Shown: piece by piece, positions 17,524-27,176 of the stretch
Layout of the letters: every line of letters starts with the position of its first letter
How positions within the stretch are numbered: position 1 is the stretch's first letter
From: Pseudohongiella sp.
GTDB lineage: Bacteria > Pseudomonadota > Gammaproteobacteria > Pseudomonadales > Pseudohongiellaceae
Direction of reading: 5' to 3'
Assembly: GCA_030651695.1 (NCBI GenBank)
Contig: JAUSCD010000031.1
Coordinates: 124,001-188,000 of the forward strand
DNA: 64,000 bases
Position numbers and translations under genes: made by a program
The notes under the pieces: model-generated
What the model was told of the DNA's origin: nothing
Database searches by the model: none
Seen by the model: only the letters and a program-made list of their open reading frames with translations

Positions 17524-18734
17524 CTACAACGTTAACAACACGCTTTGTCTGGACAGGCAAGAATTTCAAAGGACAGAAGGTCGCTGGCGAATCTGAAGCC
17601 ACCAATACAGAAAATCTGCGCCGTCTGTTGTATCAGCAAGGCATACTGGTGTCTTCCGCAAAAAAAATCAGACCCGCCGCCATGCGACAGAAAATACAAA
17701 ACTTTTCAACGACCGAAACAGCAGTGTTTTTAAGACAATGCGCCAGTTTACTCAAAGCCGGTCTGCCGCTGGTCCAGACATTGGATATCTGTCTTGAAAG
17801 TGTTGCCAATACAGCCTTCAGAGGCGAACTGCAACGAGTGCGGGATCAGTTGACCGAAGGCTCGAGTTTTTATGCTGCACTGCGTGGCGGCAGCCTGGGG
17901 CGGGACAGTCTGCTGCTAAGCCTTGTGCAGGCGGCCGAGCAATCCGGCACGCTGGAAACCATGATGGAAAAACTGGCGCAAGACTACGAAAAAACCGAGC
18001 AACTGCGGGCAAGGGTGCAAAGTGCATTGATGTACCCGATAGCCGTACTTTTAGTCGCAGTGTCTGTCACTATCGTGCTGCTGGTCAAAGTGGTGCCGCA
18101 ATTTGCGCAGACATTTTCCGGACTTGGGGCAGAGTTACCCGCCATCACGCAGGCACTGCTGAGGCTGTCTGATCTGGCTATTCAGTACGCATTGATCACT
18201 GGCGTTGCCGGGATTGCAGCTGCATTTACTGTTTCTGTATGCCTGCGCCGGTACAAAAAAGTCCGACTCTGGAAAGATAGACTCCTGTGCCATTTACCTG
18301 TGACAGGAGATATCGTGAAGCATGCATGCGTTGCTCGTTTCTGTCAGATTCTGGGCAGCAGCCTGAAAGCGGGAGTGCCATTACTGCAGGCACTGCAGTC
18401 AAGCGCGTCAGCAACTGGCAACCTGGTCTACGAACAAGCCTGCCAGGATCTGGCAGAGCTGATAAACCAGGGACAAACCCTGAGTTTTGGGGTTCGCAAG
18501 GCAAGGTGTTTTCCGGTTATGATTGGCCAGCTGATTTATGTTGGTGAACAATCCGGGACTTTGGACCAGATGCTGGAGAACTGCGCTACCCGATATGAGC
18601 AGTCTGTAGATAATGCCGTAGGCAGACTGAGCAGCCTGATTGAACCTGTTATCATGACGGTGCTCGGTGCCATCATCGCCACATTGCTGCTAGCTATGTA
18701 TCTTCCTGTATTCCGGCTTGGAGCCGTGTTATGA
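17520..18734 (+). CDS. pilC: Type IV pilus inner-membrane platform protein PilC
   Basis: Polytopic inner-membrane protein that couples PilB to pilin insertion and extraction. The 404 residues contain two T2SSF (GspF) domains, near 70-190 and 270-395, each with the ETAVFLRQCASLLKAGLPLVQ type helix bundle, and three transmembrane segments (about 168-195, 215-240, 375-400). The second repeat starts ARFCQILGSSLKAGVPLLQAL. Length is normal. It overlaps both pilB and pilD by ATGA, so its synthesis is coupled to theirs. Confidence 0.93.
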   Translation: MTTTLTTRFVWTGKNFKGQKVAGESEATNTENLRRLLYQQGILVSSAKKIRPAAMRQKIQNFSTTETAVFLRQCASLLKAGLPLVQTLDICLESVANTAFRGELQRVRDQLTEGSSFYAALRGGSLGRDSLLLSLVQAAEQSGTLETMMEKLAQDYEKTEQLRARVQSALMYPIAVLLVAVSVTIVLLVKVVPQFAQTFSGLGAELPAITQALLRLSDLAIQYALITGVAGIAAAFTVSVCLRRYKKVRLWKDRLLCHLPVTGDIVKHACVARFCQILGSSLKAGVPLLQALQSSASATGNLVYEQACQDLAELINQGQTLSFGVRKARCFPVMIGQLIYVGEQSGTLDQMLENCATRYEQSVDNAVGRLSSLIEPVIMTVLGAIIATLLLAMYLPVFRLGAVL

Positions 18735-19636
18735 CTTTAGCGGATTTACTTTCAGCATCACCTGCATTGATGATCAGTCTGACAGCCCTGCTGGGCTTGC
18801 TGGTAGGCAGTTTCCTTAATGTGCTGATTTATCGTCTGCCGCTGATGCTACAGCGGGAATGGCGACAACAATGCTGTGAATATCTGCAACTTGACCCTGA
18901 AAAAACCAAATCACCAATGCCAGTTCCGGAACATAAAGTTTTTAATTTGATGAAACCGGACTCGCATTGTCCGGTTTGCAAAAACCCGGTTCGCCCATGG
19001 CAGAATATACCAGTACTCAGCTACCTGATACTGCGGGGACGCTGCGCCGGCTGCCAGACAAGAATTCACTGGCGCTATCCGATTGTTGAACTGAGCACTG
19101 CCGTTTTGTCAGCCCTGGTTGCCTGGCACTTTGGTTTCTCCTGGAGCTGCCTGGCAGCCCTGATTTTTACCTGGAGCCTGATCAGCGCTACCGTAATCGA
19201 TATCGATCATCAATTGCTCCCTGACAATATTACCCTGCCTCTGCTGTGGCTCGGATTGCTGCTATCTATGACTGACTACGGCACTGGCGTGACAACAACA
19301 GATGCTGTGCTTGGCGCCGTTATCGGATACATGAGCCTGTGGACGGTGTACCAGGTCTTCAAATTACTGACTGGCCGTGAAGGCATGGGCTACGGTGACT
19401 TCAAACTTTTAGCGGCTATTGGTGCGTGGCTGGGATGGCAACAGTTGCTCAGCGTTATCATTCTGTCATCTCTGACTGGCGCGATTATTGGCATCACACT
19501 GGCACTGGTGGCAGGACGAGATAAAAATATCCCCATGTCCTTTGGCCCGTATCTTGCGACCGCCGGCTTTATTGCGCTGATTTGGGGAGACAACATCAGT
19601 CGTTGGTACGTCGGCATTGCGCTGGGCCAGACATGA
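18731..19636 (+). CDS. pilD: Prepilin peptidase / N-methyltransferase PilD
   Basis: Inner-membrane bifunctional enzyme that cleaves type IV prepilin leaders and methylates the new N-terminal Phe. The 301 residues have a leading helix, a cytoplasmic loop with a zinc tetracysteine (CPVC near 80-83 and CAGC near 106-109), and the GXGD-type aspartic protease core: the first catalytic Asp in TVIDIDHQLLPD near 155-166 and the second in GMGYGDFKL near 219-227. Eight membrane helices are expected. The pilA product is the obvious local substrate. It overlaps pilC and coaE by four bases. Confidence 0.95.
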   Translation: MTLADLLSASPALMISLTALLGLLVGSFLNVLIYRLPLMLQREWRQQCCEYLQLDPEKTKSPMPVPEHKVFNLMKPDSHCPVCKNPVRPWQNIPVLSYLILRGRCAGCQTRIHWRYPIVELSTAVLSALVAWHFGFSWSCLAALIFTWSLISATVIDIDHQLLPDNITLPLLWLGLLLSMTDYGTGVTTTDAVLGAVIGYMSLWTVYQVFKLLTGREGMGYGDFKLLAAIGAWLGWQQLLSVIILSSLTGAIIGITLALVAGRDKNIPMSFGPYLATAGFIALIWGDNISRWYVGIALGQT

Positions 19637-20244
19637 CCAAAACCAAAGCTGCAGTCGTTGGCATTACAGGAGGCATAGGCAGCGGCAAAACTGCTGCCAC
19701 TGATCGTTTTGCCAGTCACGGGATCGACGTTATTGACGCCGATCTGATGTCGCGCGAGGTGGTCAAACCCGGCAAACCGGCACTGACAGCAATTGCCGAA
19801 AAATTCGGTGCCGACCAAATTCTGTTGGCAGACGGAAGTCTGAATCGTCGGGCGTTGCGTGATATTATTTTTACCGACAATAACAAAAAACTCTGGCTGG
19901 AATCTTTACTGCACCCGCTGATAAGAGATGAAATCATTCAGCGCCTGCGCGCCAGCAAACCACCGTATTGTCTGCTGGTGTCTCCCTTGTTACTGGAAAC
20001 CGACCAACACAAACTATGCGAACGTGTGCTGCTGATTGATGCACCTGAAAGCCTTCAGCTCAGCCGGACACAGCAACGCGATCAAACATCTGAAACCGCT
20101 GTTAAAGCCATTATGACAAACCAGCTCAGTCGTGAAAAACGCCTTGCAGCCGCAGACGATATTATTATTAACGACTCAGATCTTGCCGCTCTGTATGCCG
20201 CTGTAGATCTGCAACATCAGAAATATCTGGAACAATTTTCATGA
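19633..20244 (+). CDS. coaE: Dephospho-CoA kinase
   Basis: Last step of coenzyme A synthesis: ATP-dependent phosphorylation of dephospho-CoA. The 203 residues show the P-loop [12 protein letters not shown] near 12-23, [10 protein letters not shown] near 37-46 (catalytic Asp), the [10 protein letters not shown] segment and the LID-type [18 protein letters not shown] near the C-terminus. The ATG overlaps the pilD stop (ATGA); an in-frame start upstream inside pilD would add 17 residues and is not supported. The pilD-coaE-yacG arrangement is widespread in gammaproteobacteria. Confidence 0.95.
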   Translation: MTKTKAAVVGITGGIGSGKTAATDRFASHGIDVIDADLMSREVVKPGKPALTAIAEKFGADQILLADGSLNRRALRDIIFTDNNKKLWLESLLHPLIRDEIIQRLRASKPPYCLLVSPLLLETDQHKLCERVLLIDAPESLQLSRTQQRDQTSETAVKAIMTNQLSREKRLAAADDIIINDSDLAALYAAVDLQHQKYLEQFS

Positions 20245-20450
20245 GTGAACGTGTAATAAAGGTCAATTGCCCGACCTGCAAAGAAATTGTGCAATGGAAT
20301 GACAGCAGCCAATGGCGTCCGTTCTGCAGTGAACGCTGCAAATTAATAGATTTTGGTGAATGGGCCAGCGAGCGCCACAGCATTCCCGGCGAGCCGGTAG
20401 ATCCGGACGAACTTGCGGGCATGCCGCCCAGACATGATGAGCAAGATTGA
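20241..20450 (+). CDS. yacG: DNA gyrase inhibitor YacG
   Basis: Small zinc protein of 69 residues that in E. coli binds GyrB and inhibits gyrase. The four zinc cysteines are CPTC near 10-13 and CSERC near 29-33. The conserved [17 protein letters not shown] stretch continues from there, and the acidic C-terminus is unstructured. It overlaps coaE by ATGA. Confidence 0.93.
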   Translation: MSERVIKVNCPTCKEIVQWNDSSQWRPFCSERCKLIDFGEWASERHSIPGEPVDPDELAGMPPRHDEQD

Positions 20451-20454
20451 GTAC

Positions 20455-21408
20455 ATGGCCCACAGACGCGTTCATGTTGCCGTAGGTGTCATTTATAACC
20501 CTGATGGGAAAATCCTGGTGGCACAGCGTGCCGCCAGACAACATCTGGGAGGCCTCTGGGAGTTCCCCGGAGGAAAAGTTGAAGCCGGCGAATCAGTAAA
20601 TGGAGCGCTAGCCCGCGAACTTCAGGAAGAACTGGGTATTATTGTCCACACCCAAACACCGTTGTGCCGAATAAATCATGACTATAGCGACAAGTCTGTA
20701 TTTCTGGACGTGTGGAATGTTGAGAGTTTTGAAGGCGAACCGCATGGCCGAGAGGGTCAGCCTCTGCGCTGGCTGGCACCGCAAGAACTTAAACACGAAG
20801 ATTTTCCGGAAGCCAATCGTGCAATTATCAGAGCTATCCAGCTTCCGGATTATCTAGCGCTCCTGTCATTTGATAACAACGTACCGCAAATCAGCAAAAT
20901 CTGCGCCCGGTTGCCGGATAATTGTCTGATTCGATTACGCCAAAACAGATCGTCTGACATTATCGAACCACAGACTACATTGGCGCAGAGCCTGGCGATA
21001 GAAGCCCTGCATGCAAACCACCACCGTGTGGTGATTGATCTTGCAGATGCCTTAGATCGTCGCTGGCAAACAACATCCGGCATCCACGGCGTGCACGCCA
21101 ATCGGCACGTGCTCACACAACTGACTCAACGGCCAGTGCCCGAATATTTGCTGTTTGGCGCCTCCTGTCACGACGCCGAAGAATTGAAGAAGGCAGTAGC
21201 GTGTGGCGCTGACTATGTGTTGCTGTCACCGGTTCTGCCAAGCCGCAGTCATCCGGAACAAACGGGGATGGGGTGGGAAAGATTTTCGCAACTGGCAAAA
21301 TCTGTTGATGTTGCCGTGTACGCGATGGGTGGAATGCAGAAAACAGACCTGGCACAAGCCAAAGCCTGCGGTGCACGGGGCATCGCAGGCATCGGTCTAT
21401 TTGCCTGA
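20455..21408 (+). CDS. mutT: MutT-type Nudix hydrolase fused to a thiamine-phosphate-synthase-like domain
   Basis: The N-terminal half (about 1-130) is a MutT Nudix domain that hydrolyses 8-oxo-dGTP to prevent A:T to C:G transversions; its Nudix box GGKVEAGESVNGALARELQ continues into EELGI near 40-62. The C-terminal half (about 140-317) resembles the TIM barrel of thiamine phosphate synthase (TenI/ThiE-like), with HGVHANRHVL, LLFGASCHDAEELKKA, ADYVLLSPVLPSRSHP and the phosphate-binding AMGGM and GIAGIG loops. The same fusion is common in Pseudomonas relatives; the barrel's job is unknown. The start chosen is the ATG giving MAHRRVHVAVGVI; two ATGs 18-21 bases upstream are possible. It closes the pilB-to-mutT chain and converges on argJ with 13 bases between stops. 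Confidence 0.9.
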   Translation: MAHRRVHVAVGVIYNPDGKILVAQRAARQHLGGLWEFPGGKVEAGESVNGALARELQEELGIIVHTQTPLCRINHDYSDKSVFLDVWNVESFEGEPHGREGQPLRWLAPQELKHEDFPEANRAIIRAIQLPDYLALLSFDNNVPQISKICARLPDNCLIRLRQNRSSDIIEPQTTLAQSLAIEALHANHHRVVIDLADALDRRWQTTSGIHGVHANRHVLTQLTQRPVPEYLLFGASCHDAEELKKAVACGADYVLLSPVLPSRSHPEQTGMGWERFSQLAKSVDVAVYAMGGMQKTDLAQAKACGARGIAGIGLFA

Positions 21409-21421
21409 CTGTTGCATAAAC

Positions 21422-22645
21422 TCAACTTCGATAGGAAGCATTTATGCGTACATATTCCTCTGACAGATCTGCTGTCCACACCAGCTCGCGGCATTCGCCG
21501 CGAGCCAGTTCGACATGCAGTGTGATGTCTTCCTGATTCATCACCTTCTGACCCTGCTCCTCCCGGTATGAAGGTGCCAGACCGCCCTGTTTGACAATGG
21601 CAACATCGTCCAGGTAAATATCTATCTTTGATACGTCCAGATTCTCTACACCGGCTCGGCCAATCGCAGCCAGAATACGTCCCCAGTTCGGATCTGACGC
21701 TGACAGCGCTGTTTTCACCAATGGCGACTCTGCGATGGCATAAGCCACCTGCAGACACTCCCGGGTGTTGCCGCCGCCACGCACATCAACAGTCACAAAT
21801 TTCCTGGCACCCTCGGCATCGCGGATAATCAGTTTGGCCAACTCCAGCACCAGTTCATGCAGAGCGCTGCTGAAGGCATCAAACAGCGCCTTATCCGCTT
21901 CGGTCACCCGTACACCACTGCGCCCGGTTGCGCTCAGAATGCAGCAATCATTAGTCGAGGTGTCTCCATCCACGGTAATGCGGTTGAAGGACTGCTCAAC
22001 TGACGACTGCAGCAATGAACTGAGCAAGGTCTGATCCAGTTCAGCATCTGTGCCTACAAACGCCAGCATGGTCGCCATATTGGGCTTAATCATCCCGGCA
22101 CCTTTGGTGATACCGGTGATGGTGATTCTTTTGCCGGCATGCTCAATCACGCGGCTGACTGCCTTAGGGCGGGTGTCCGTGGTCATGATGCCTTTTGCTG
22201 CCAGCAACCAACTGTCCACCTCAAGAGCACCCAGCGCCTCAGGCACTGCTGCCACAATGCGCTCGGATGGCAAACGCTCGCCGATTACACCCGTGGAGAA
22301 CGGCAGCACTTGCCTGACATCAACACCGGTCGCATCAGCAACAGCCTTGCAACACGCCTGCGCATCAGTCATACCCTGCGGGCCTGTACCTGCGTTGGCG
22401 TTGCCCGTATTGACCAGCAAATAGCGTACATCTCCCGCGCTATCCTTCAGACTCTGTCGCGCTATCACTACGGGAGCAGCGCAGAATGCATTCAGAGTAA
22501 ACACACCGGCTGAGCGGGTACCTGCTGCCAGTTCAAACAACACCATATCCAGACGATTCTGATAGCGCACACCGGCGCTGATCGTCGCAATTCGGATTCC
22601 GTCTATGGGCAGAATCTGCCCAAGCTCTTGACTACCTGTTGCCAT
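21422..22645 (-). CDS. argJ: Bifunctional glutamate N-acetyltransferase / amino-acid acetyltransferase
   Basis: Arginine synthesis enzyme that recycles acetyl from N-acetylornithine to glutamate, and in many bacteria also makes N-acetylglutamate from acetyl-CoA. The 407-residue precursor self-cleaves before the Thr in KPNMATMLAFVGTDA (near 195), leaving that Thr as the catalytic nucleophile. KGAGMIKPNMATML and TDTRPKAVSR are diagnostic, and the C-terminal chain ends EEYVRINASYRS. Located 78 bases downstream of secA on the same strand, as in Pseudomonas. No other arg gene is present. Confidence 0.95.
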   Translation of the reverse strand: MATGSQELGQILPIDGIRIATISAGVRYQNRLDMVLFELAAGTRSAGVFTLNAFCAAPVVIARQSLKDSAGDVRYLLVNTGNANAGTGPQGMTDAQACCKAVADATGVDVRQVLPFSTGVIGERLPSERIVAAVPEALGALEVDSWLLAAKGIMTTDTRPKAVSRVIEHAGKRITITGITKGAGMIKPNMATMLAFVGTDAELDQTLLSSLLQSSVEQSFNRITVDGDTSTNDCCILSATGRSGVRVTEADKALFDAFSSALHELVLELAKLIIRDAEGARKFVTVDVRGGGNTRECLQVAYAIAESPLVKTALSASDPNWGRILAAIGRAGVENLDVSKIDIYLDDVAIVKQGGLAPSYREEQGQKVMNQEDITLHVELARGECRELVWTADLSEEYVRINASYRS

Positions 22646-22723
22646 AATATGTGCCCTGACTCTATCTGGACGTTAACTACAAAGACTGCAAGTAAAAACC
22701 ATTTGCCGGTTAATCAGTAAACA

Positions 22724-25483
22724 TCAGCTCAAGCGCCCGTGACATTGCTTGAATTTTTTCCCTGATCCACATGGGCACGGCTCATTACGACCGAGCTTTG
22801 GCTCTTCGCGCTTGAACGGTGCGCGTTGGTCGTCCGCGCCCTGATCCTGAGCCTGGTCGCCGTCTTCAGCCTGCAGCGCTGAGGCCTGCTCGTGCTGGAA
22901 CTGCATTTTTTCCTTCGCGCGCTCTGCTTCACGGGCGCGCTCGATGGCATCAATTTCCTCAGGAGAACGCACTTGCACATGACTCAGGAACCGGATCACG
23001 TCATTCTGCAGTCTGTTCAGCATGGACTGGAATAAACCAAACGCTTCGCGCTTGTATTCCTGTTTCGGATTCTTGCCGGCATAACCGCGCAGGAAAATTC
23101 CTTGACGCAAGTGATCCATCGCCTGCAAATGTTCCTTCCACATCGTGTCCAGTATCTGCAACAGAATCTGTTTTTCCAGCAGGTTCATTTTTTCGCCGAC
23201 AGTTTCGCGCTTCTTGCGATATGCATCACTTAGAGCATCCTTGATCTTCTGCCGCAGGGATTCTTCGTAGAGTTTGGTATCTTCTTCCAGCCACTGACTT
23301 ATCGGGAGCTTGATGGCAAACCCGGCACCGATAGCGACCTCCAGACCCGGAACATCCCACTGCTCGAAAATACTCTGTGGCGGAATGTGGTTGGTGATAA
23401 CCTCATCCGCAACATCATCGCGCATACCATCAATCAGCGCAGACAGATCGTCGCTGTTCATAATCTGGTTACGTTGTTTATAGACGATAGTACGCTGATC
23501 GTTGGCAACGTTGTCGTACTCCAGCAACTGCTTTCGTATATCGAAGTTGCGACCTTCCACTTTTCGCTGCGCCTTTTCAATGGATTTGGAAACCATACCG
23601 TGTTCAATGGCTTCGCCACGTTCCATACCAAGCGCCTGCATGAAGTTCTTAACTCGTTCCGATGCAAATATCCGCATCAGGTTGTCTTCCAGCGACAGGT
23701 AGAAACGCGAATATCCCGGATCCCCCTGACGCCCCGAACGACCACGCAGCTGATTATCGATACGACGCGACTCGTGACGTTCGGTGCCTATGATATGCAG
23801 GCCGCCTGCTTCCATAACCTGATCGTGTCGCACTTGCCAGGCTGCTTTTGCGGTGGCAACCTGCTCAGGTGTCGGGTTATCCATTGTGCTGACTTCATCT
23901 TCCCAGTTGCCGCCCAGCTTGATGTCAGTGCCTCGGCCCGCCATGTTGGTAGCGATTGTTACCACCCCGGGACGGCCGGCCTGCGCAATAATATGCGCTT
24001 CTTTTTCGTGGAATTTGGCGTTGAGCACTTCGTGAGCAATCTTTTCTTTGGTGAGAAATTTCGACAACATCTCCGAAGTTTCAATTGATGCCGTACCCAC
24101 CAGCACTGGCGCGCCTTTGGCACTGTATTCCTGAATATCACGCACAATGGCTTCAAACTTTTCTTCGATCGACAGGAATACCAGATCGTTCATGTCGATT
24201 CTTTTCATTGGTACATTTGGCGGGATTACTACAACATCCAGATCATAGATCTGTTTGAACTCAAATGCTTCGGTATCGGCAGTACCTGTCATACCAGAAA
24301 GTTTGCCGTACAAACGGAAATAGTTCTGGAATGTGGTCGAGGCCAGTGTCTGGCTCTCGCTCTGAATTTCCACGCCCTCTTTTGCTTCAATCGCCTGATG
24401 CAGACCTTCCGACAGGCGGCGGCCTTCCATGGTGCGGCCAGTGTGCTCGTCAATCAGCACAACTTTGTTTTCCTTCACGATGTACTCAACATCTTTATGA
24501 AACAGGTAGTGAGCTTTCAGTGCCGAGTGGATATGGTGCAACAAACCCAGATTGGTCGCCGCGTACAGACTCTCGCCTTCTTTCAGCAAACCTCGCTCGG
24601 TCAGCAACGCTTCGAGGAACTCATGACCGGCCTCTGTCAATTCGACTTGACGTGACTTTTCATCGACAGAAAAGTGCCCGGTCTCAACACGCTCTTCGCG
24701 CTCGAGCATGGAGTTACTTTTCTCGGGGGCAGCTTCACCTTTTTCAAGCAGTGGTATTAATGCGTTAATCGCCAGATACTGCTTCGAACTGTCTTCCGCT
24801 GCGCCGGAAATAATCAGCGGCGTACGGGCTTCATCGATCAAAATGGAATCGACTTCGTCAACAATGGCAAAATTCAGCGTTCGTTGCATCTTGTCTTCAA
24901 TGCGGAAAGCCATATTGTCACGAAGATAATCAAAGCCGAATTCGTTGTTGGTACCATAGGTAATAGAGGAGTTGTAGGCTGCTTTTTTGTCGTGTGCCAT
25001 CTGACCCGATACAATCACACCAACGGACAGACCAAGAAACTCATACAGTGGACGCATCCAGTTGGCGTCGCGGCTTGCCAGATAATCGTTCACTGTGACG
25101 ATGTGAACACCCTGGCCAGTCAGACCATTCAGATACGCGGGCAAGGTGGCAACCAGTGTTTTACCTTCGCCTGTTTTCATTTCGGCGATGTCGCCATAAT
25201 GTAAAACCATGCCACCAATCATTTGCACATCAAAGTGCCGCATACCCATAACCCGTTTACCAGCTTCGCGCACTACAGCAAACGCTTCTGGCAGTAGCGC
25301 ATCCAGCGTTTCGCCACTCTCATGACGCTGCCGGAATTCTTCAGTCTTGGCGCGCAATTCTTCGTCCGACAACGCTTCCATCGCTGCTTCGTGACTGTTG
25401 ATCTGCTTGACTGTTTTTTGCAACTTCTTGAGTTTGCGGGAATTGCTACTGCCAAAAATCAAACTGAAAATATTAAGATTCAT
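22724..25483 (-). CDS. secA: Preprotein translocase ATPase SecA
   Basis: Motor of Sec protein export, bound to SecYEG at the inner membrane. The 919 residues contain Walker A MKTGEGKT at 102-109, DEAD-like [19 protein letters not shown] near 210, the preprotein cross-linking domain, the second nucleotide-binding fold with [16 protein letters not shown] near 505, and the C-terminal zinc motif [14 protein letters not shown], which binds SecB and ribosomes. Length and order are normal. It follows a small exported-protein gene and lpxC, the position occupied by secM in E. coli. The ribosome site before its ATG is weak (GATGGG). Confidence 0.98.
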   Translation of the reverse strand: MNLNIFSLIFGSSNSRKLKKLQKTVKQINSHEAAMEALSDEELRAKTEEFRQRHESGETLDALLPEAFAVVREAGKRVMGMRHFDVQMIGGMVLHYGDIAEMKTGEGKTLVATLPAYLNGLTGQGVHIVTVNDYLASRDANWMRPLYEFLGLSVGVIVSGQMAHDKKAAYNSSITYGTNNEFGFDYLRDNMAFRIEDKMQRTLNFAIVDEVDSILIDEARTPLIISGAAEDSSKQYLAINALIPLLEKGEAAPEKSNSMLEREERVETGHFSVDEKSRQVELTEAGHEFLEALLTERGLLKEGESLYAATNLGLLHHIHSALKAHYLFHKDVEYIVKENKVVLIDEHTGRTMEGRRLSEGLHQAIEAKEGVEIQSESQTLASTTFQNYFRLYGKLSGMTGTADTEAFEFKQIYDLDVVVIPPNVPMKRIDMNDLVFLSIEEKFEAIVRDIQEYSAKGAPVLVGTASIETSEMLSKFLTKEKIAHEVLNAKFHEKEAHIIAQAGRPGVVTIATNMAGRGTDIKLGGNWEDEVSTMDNPTPEQVATAKAAWQVRHDQVMEAGGLHIIGTERHESRRIDNQLRGRSGRQGDPGYSRFYLSLEDNLMRIFASERVKNFMQALGMERGEAIEHGMVSKSIEKAQRKVEGRNFDIRKQLLEYDNVANDQRTIVYKQRNQIMNSDDLSALIDGMRDDVADEVITNHIPPQSIFEQWDVPGLEVAIGAGFAIKLPISQWLEEDTKLYEESLRQKIKDALSDAYRKKRETVGEKMNLLEKQILLQILDTMWKEHLQAMDHLRQGIFLRGYAGKNPKQEYKREAFGLFQSMLNRLQNDVIRFLSHVQVRSPEEIDAIERAREAERAKEKMQFQHEQASALQAEDGDQAQDQGADDQRAPFKREEPKLGRNEPCPCGSGKKFKQCHGRLS

Positions 25484-25574
25484 GATGACCCATCACATAA
25501 AAATACAACTGATAATTAACCGGCGCGTACAACAGTGGCAGCGCACCCTGAATGGTTTACCCAAACAGTTGCAA

Positions 25575-26015
25575 TCAGTGGAGGGTGTGGCGGAAGTAAA
25601 CGGCGGGATCTATCAGGCGACCATGAGCAAACACCAACAGTGTTTGAGTGTCGTACTTGCCGGAGATATCTGCCACCAGCTGTACAAGCGGGTTCACAAC
25701 ACTGGCAGCGGCGGTCAGCGCGTAATGGACACTTTCTGAACTGCGAACCGTACCGGCTGCATTCTCTGTATACGCCGGCTGGGAAGCTGGCAACACAGCA
25801 GAATGATGGCTGCTGATGAACTCGTCAGAGGAAACCGCGGCTTCCTGGCTGACAAGTGCATTGGGGTTGCCATCCGCCAGCGCAAGCTCATAACCGAGGT
25901 AACCAAGCGCGACCGGCGCACCCAGCAGACAAAGCGACAACAAACCTTTCATCCAGCCGCGAATCACGATAGTTCGTTTGTGACCGTAACGCTGGTTAAC
26001 CAGAATAAGCTTCAT
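25575..26015 (-). CDS. Small membrane-anchored or exported protein between lpxC and secA, function unknown
   Basis: A 146-residue product not recognised as a known full-length family. It begins with a positively charged stretch (MKLILVNQRYGHKRTIVIRG), then one hydrophobic helix near 22-45, so it should enter the Sec pathway. The rest is polar (about 50-95), then SVVNPLVQLVADISGK and a C-terminal tail ending FAHGRLIDPAVYFRHTLH. The N-terminus resembles that of the M23 peptidases encoded at this spot in related bacteria, but there is no peptidase domain. The gene starts 19 bases after lpxC and ends 91 bases before secA, the place where E. coli keeps the secretion monitor secM. It could be a peptidase remnant or a SecM-like sensor; no RAGP or RAPP-type arrest motif is visible. 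A shorter ORF on the opposite strand overlaps but looks less convincing. Confidence 0.6.
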   Translation of the reverse strand: MKLILVNQRYGHKRTIVIRGWMKGLLSLCLLGAPVALGYLGYELALADGNPNALVSQEAAVSSDEFISSHHSAVLPASQPAYTENAAGTVRSSESVHYALTAAASVVNPLVQLVADISGKYDTQTLLVFAHGRLIDPAVYFRHTLH

Positions 26016-26034
26016 AACGCAGCTGCTTTATTCC

Positions 26035-26946
26035 TCAGGCGGCCAATACCGGTTTGACGTAAGCGATAGGCACATCTGAATCCGAGTCAAAGCTGACCAG
26101 TTCCCATGCATCCCGCGTCGCCTCAAGCGTACGCAACAACGCATTATTCAGTGCATGGCCAGACTTGTGGCCCTTGAATTCGCCAAGCAGACTGTGACCA
26201 AGCAAATAAAGATCGCCGATAGAGTCCAGAATCTTATGCTTAACAAACTCGTCTTCGTAACGCAGACCATCTTCGTTTAACACCTTGTAATCGCCTACGG
26301 CAATGGCGTTGTCCATGCTTGCACCCAAAGCCAGATTGCGGTTACGCAACTCTTCAAACTCATGCATGAAGCCGAAAGTACGCGCGCGACTGACTTCTTT
26401 CACAAACGATGTTGTTGAGAAATCGATAGTGGCCGACTTGGTATAACGACGATATACAGGGTGGTCGTATAACAGGGTGTAACTGACCTTGAATCCATCG
26501 TAGGGTTCCAGGCTGACTGACTTGTCGCCGTCCTGTAAACGAATGGGTTTCAGTATCCGGATAAATTGTTTGGCAGCGTTTTGCTCTTCAATACCAGCCG
26601 ATTGGATCAGAAACACAAAAGGGCCGGCGCTGCCGTCCATGATGGGCACTTCAGGCGCACTGACTTCGATATAGGCGTTATCTATTCCCAGCCCGGACAT
26701 CGCAGACATCAGATGCTCGATTGTGGATACACGCACATCGCCCTGTACCAGTGTGGTGGACAAGGTTGTCTCCCCTACCAGATGCGCTTTGGCTGGTATC
26801 TCAGGGCGTCCTTCAAGATCTGTACGAATAAACACAACGCCGGTGTTTACAGGTGCGGGACGCAGCGTGAGATACACTTTCTGACCGGTATGCAGACCGA
26901 CGCCAGTAGCTCGAATCACGTTTTTGAGGGTACGCTGTTTTAACAT
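26035..26946 (-). CDS. lpxC: UDP-3-O-acyl-N-acetylglucosamine deacetylase
   Basis: Committed step of lipid A synthesis, a zinc deacetylase in the cytoplasm. The 303-residue protein begins [20 protein letters not shown]. The zinc ligands are the His in STIEHLMSA near 79 and the His and Asp in the [14 protein letters not shown] segment near 238-242, with the conserved His of [14 protein letters not shown] near 265. An in-frame extension upstream of 56 residues is not homologous and is rejected. It follows ftsZ with 230 bases between, and has its own promoter candidate there. FtsH-type control through the C-terminus is known in E. coli but not testable here. Confidence 0.97.
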   Translation of the reverse strand: MLKQRTLKNVIRATGVGLHTGQKVYLTLRPAPVNTGVVFIRTDLEGRPEIPAKAHLVGETTLSTTLVQGDVRVSTIEHLMSAMSGLGIDNAYIEVSAPEVPIMDGSAGPFVFLIQSAGIEEQNAAKQFIRILKPIRLQDGDKSVSLEPYDGFKVSYTLLYDHPVYRRYTKSATIDFSTTSFVKEVSRARTFGFMHEFEELRNRNLALGASMDNAIAVGDYKVLNEDGLRYEDEFVKHKILDSIGDLYLLGHSLLGEFKGHKSGHALNNALLRTLEATRDAWELVSFDSDSDVPIAYVKPVLAA

Positions 26947-27007
26947 AACTGATGCCGGTTTCCGATAATTGAGGCTGAACGGGGGATCACCCTGTTCAAG
27001 AGCGCCG

Positions 27008-27036
27008 ATGATAACAAATATCAACTGAGAACCCAA
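27008..27036 (-). promoter_or_regulatory. Predicted lpxC promoter
   Basis: On the minus strand TTGGGT (27036-27031) and TATCAT (27013-27008) are 17 bases apart in the ftsZ-lpxC gap. The start point would be near 27001, about 55 bases before the lpxC ATG. Confidence 0.5.
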
Positions 27037-27132
27037 ACACTGATTGGCCTGTAACCGGCCGCTTTCCCGCGTCTGCGCCCCCCGTTGCCCTCCCGGGCAA
27101 AGCCCGGCCACCACAAATCAAATCAACCACTT

Positions 27133-27159
27133 ATGGCGATCAGCAACCGTGATCGCCAT
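27133..27159 (-). terminator. Hairpin after ftsZ, partial terminator or attenuator
   Basis: Perfect 10-base stem ATGGCGATCA / TGATCGCCAT with a seven-base loop, 18 bases past the ftsZ stop. No U-run follows on the minus strand, so full termination is doubtful; it may end or stabilise the dcw transcript 3' end. A second stem, CCGGGC-AAA-GCCCGG, lies at 27093-27107. Confidence 0.4.
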
Positions 27160-27176
27160 CATCAACAGCGGTCTGA

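Noticed and set aside
25482-25739. Plus-strand ORF overlapping the small exported protein upstream of secA, considered as a DUF721/DciA gene
   Set aside because: The sequence does not resemble DUF721, and the minus-strand frame has a proper membrane signal and lies in the lpxC-secA operon.
26947-27114. 56-residue N-terminal extension of lpxC
   Set aside because: LpxC normally starts at MLKQRTLKN; the extension covers the promoter region and is not conserved-looking.
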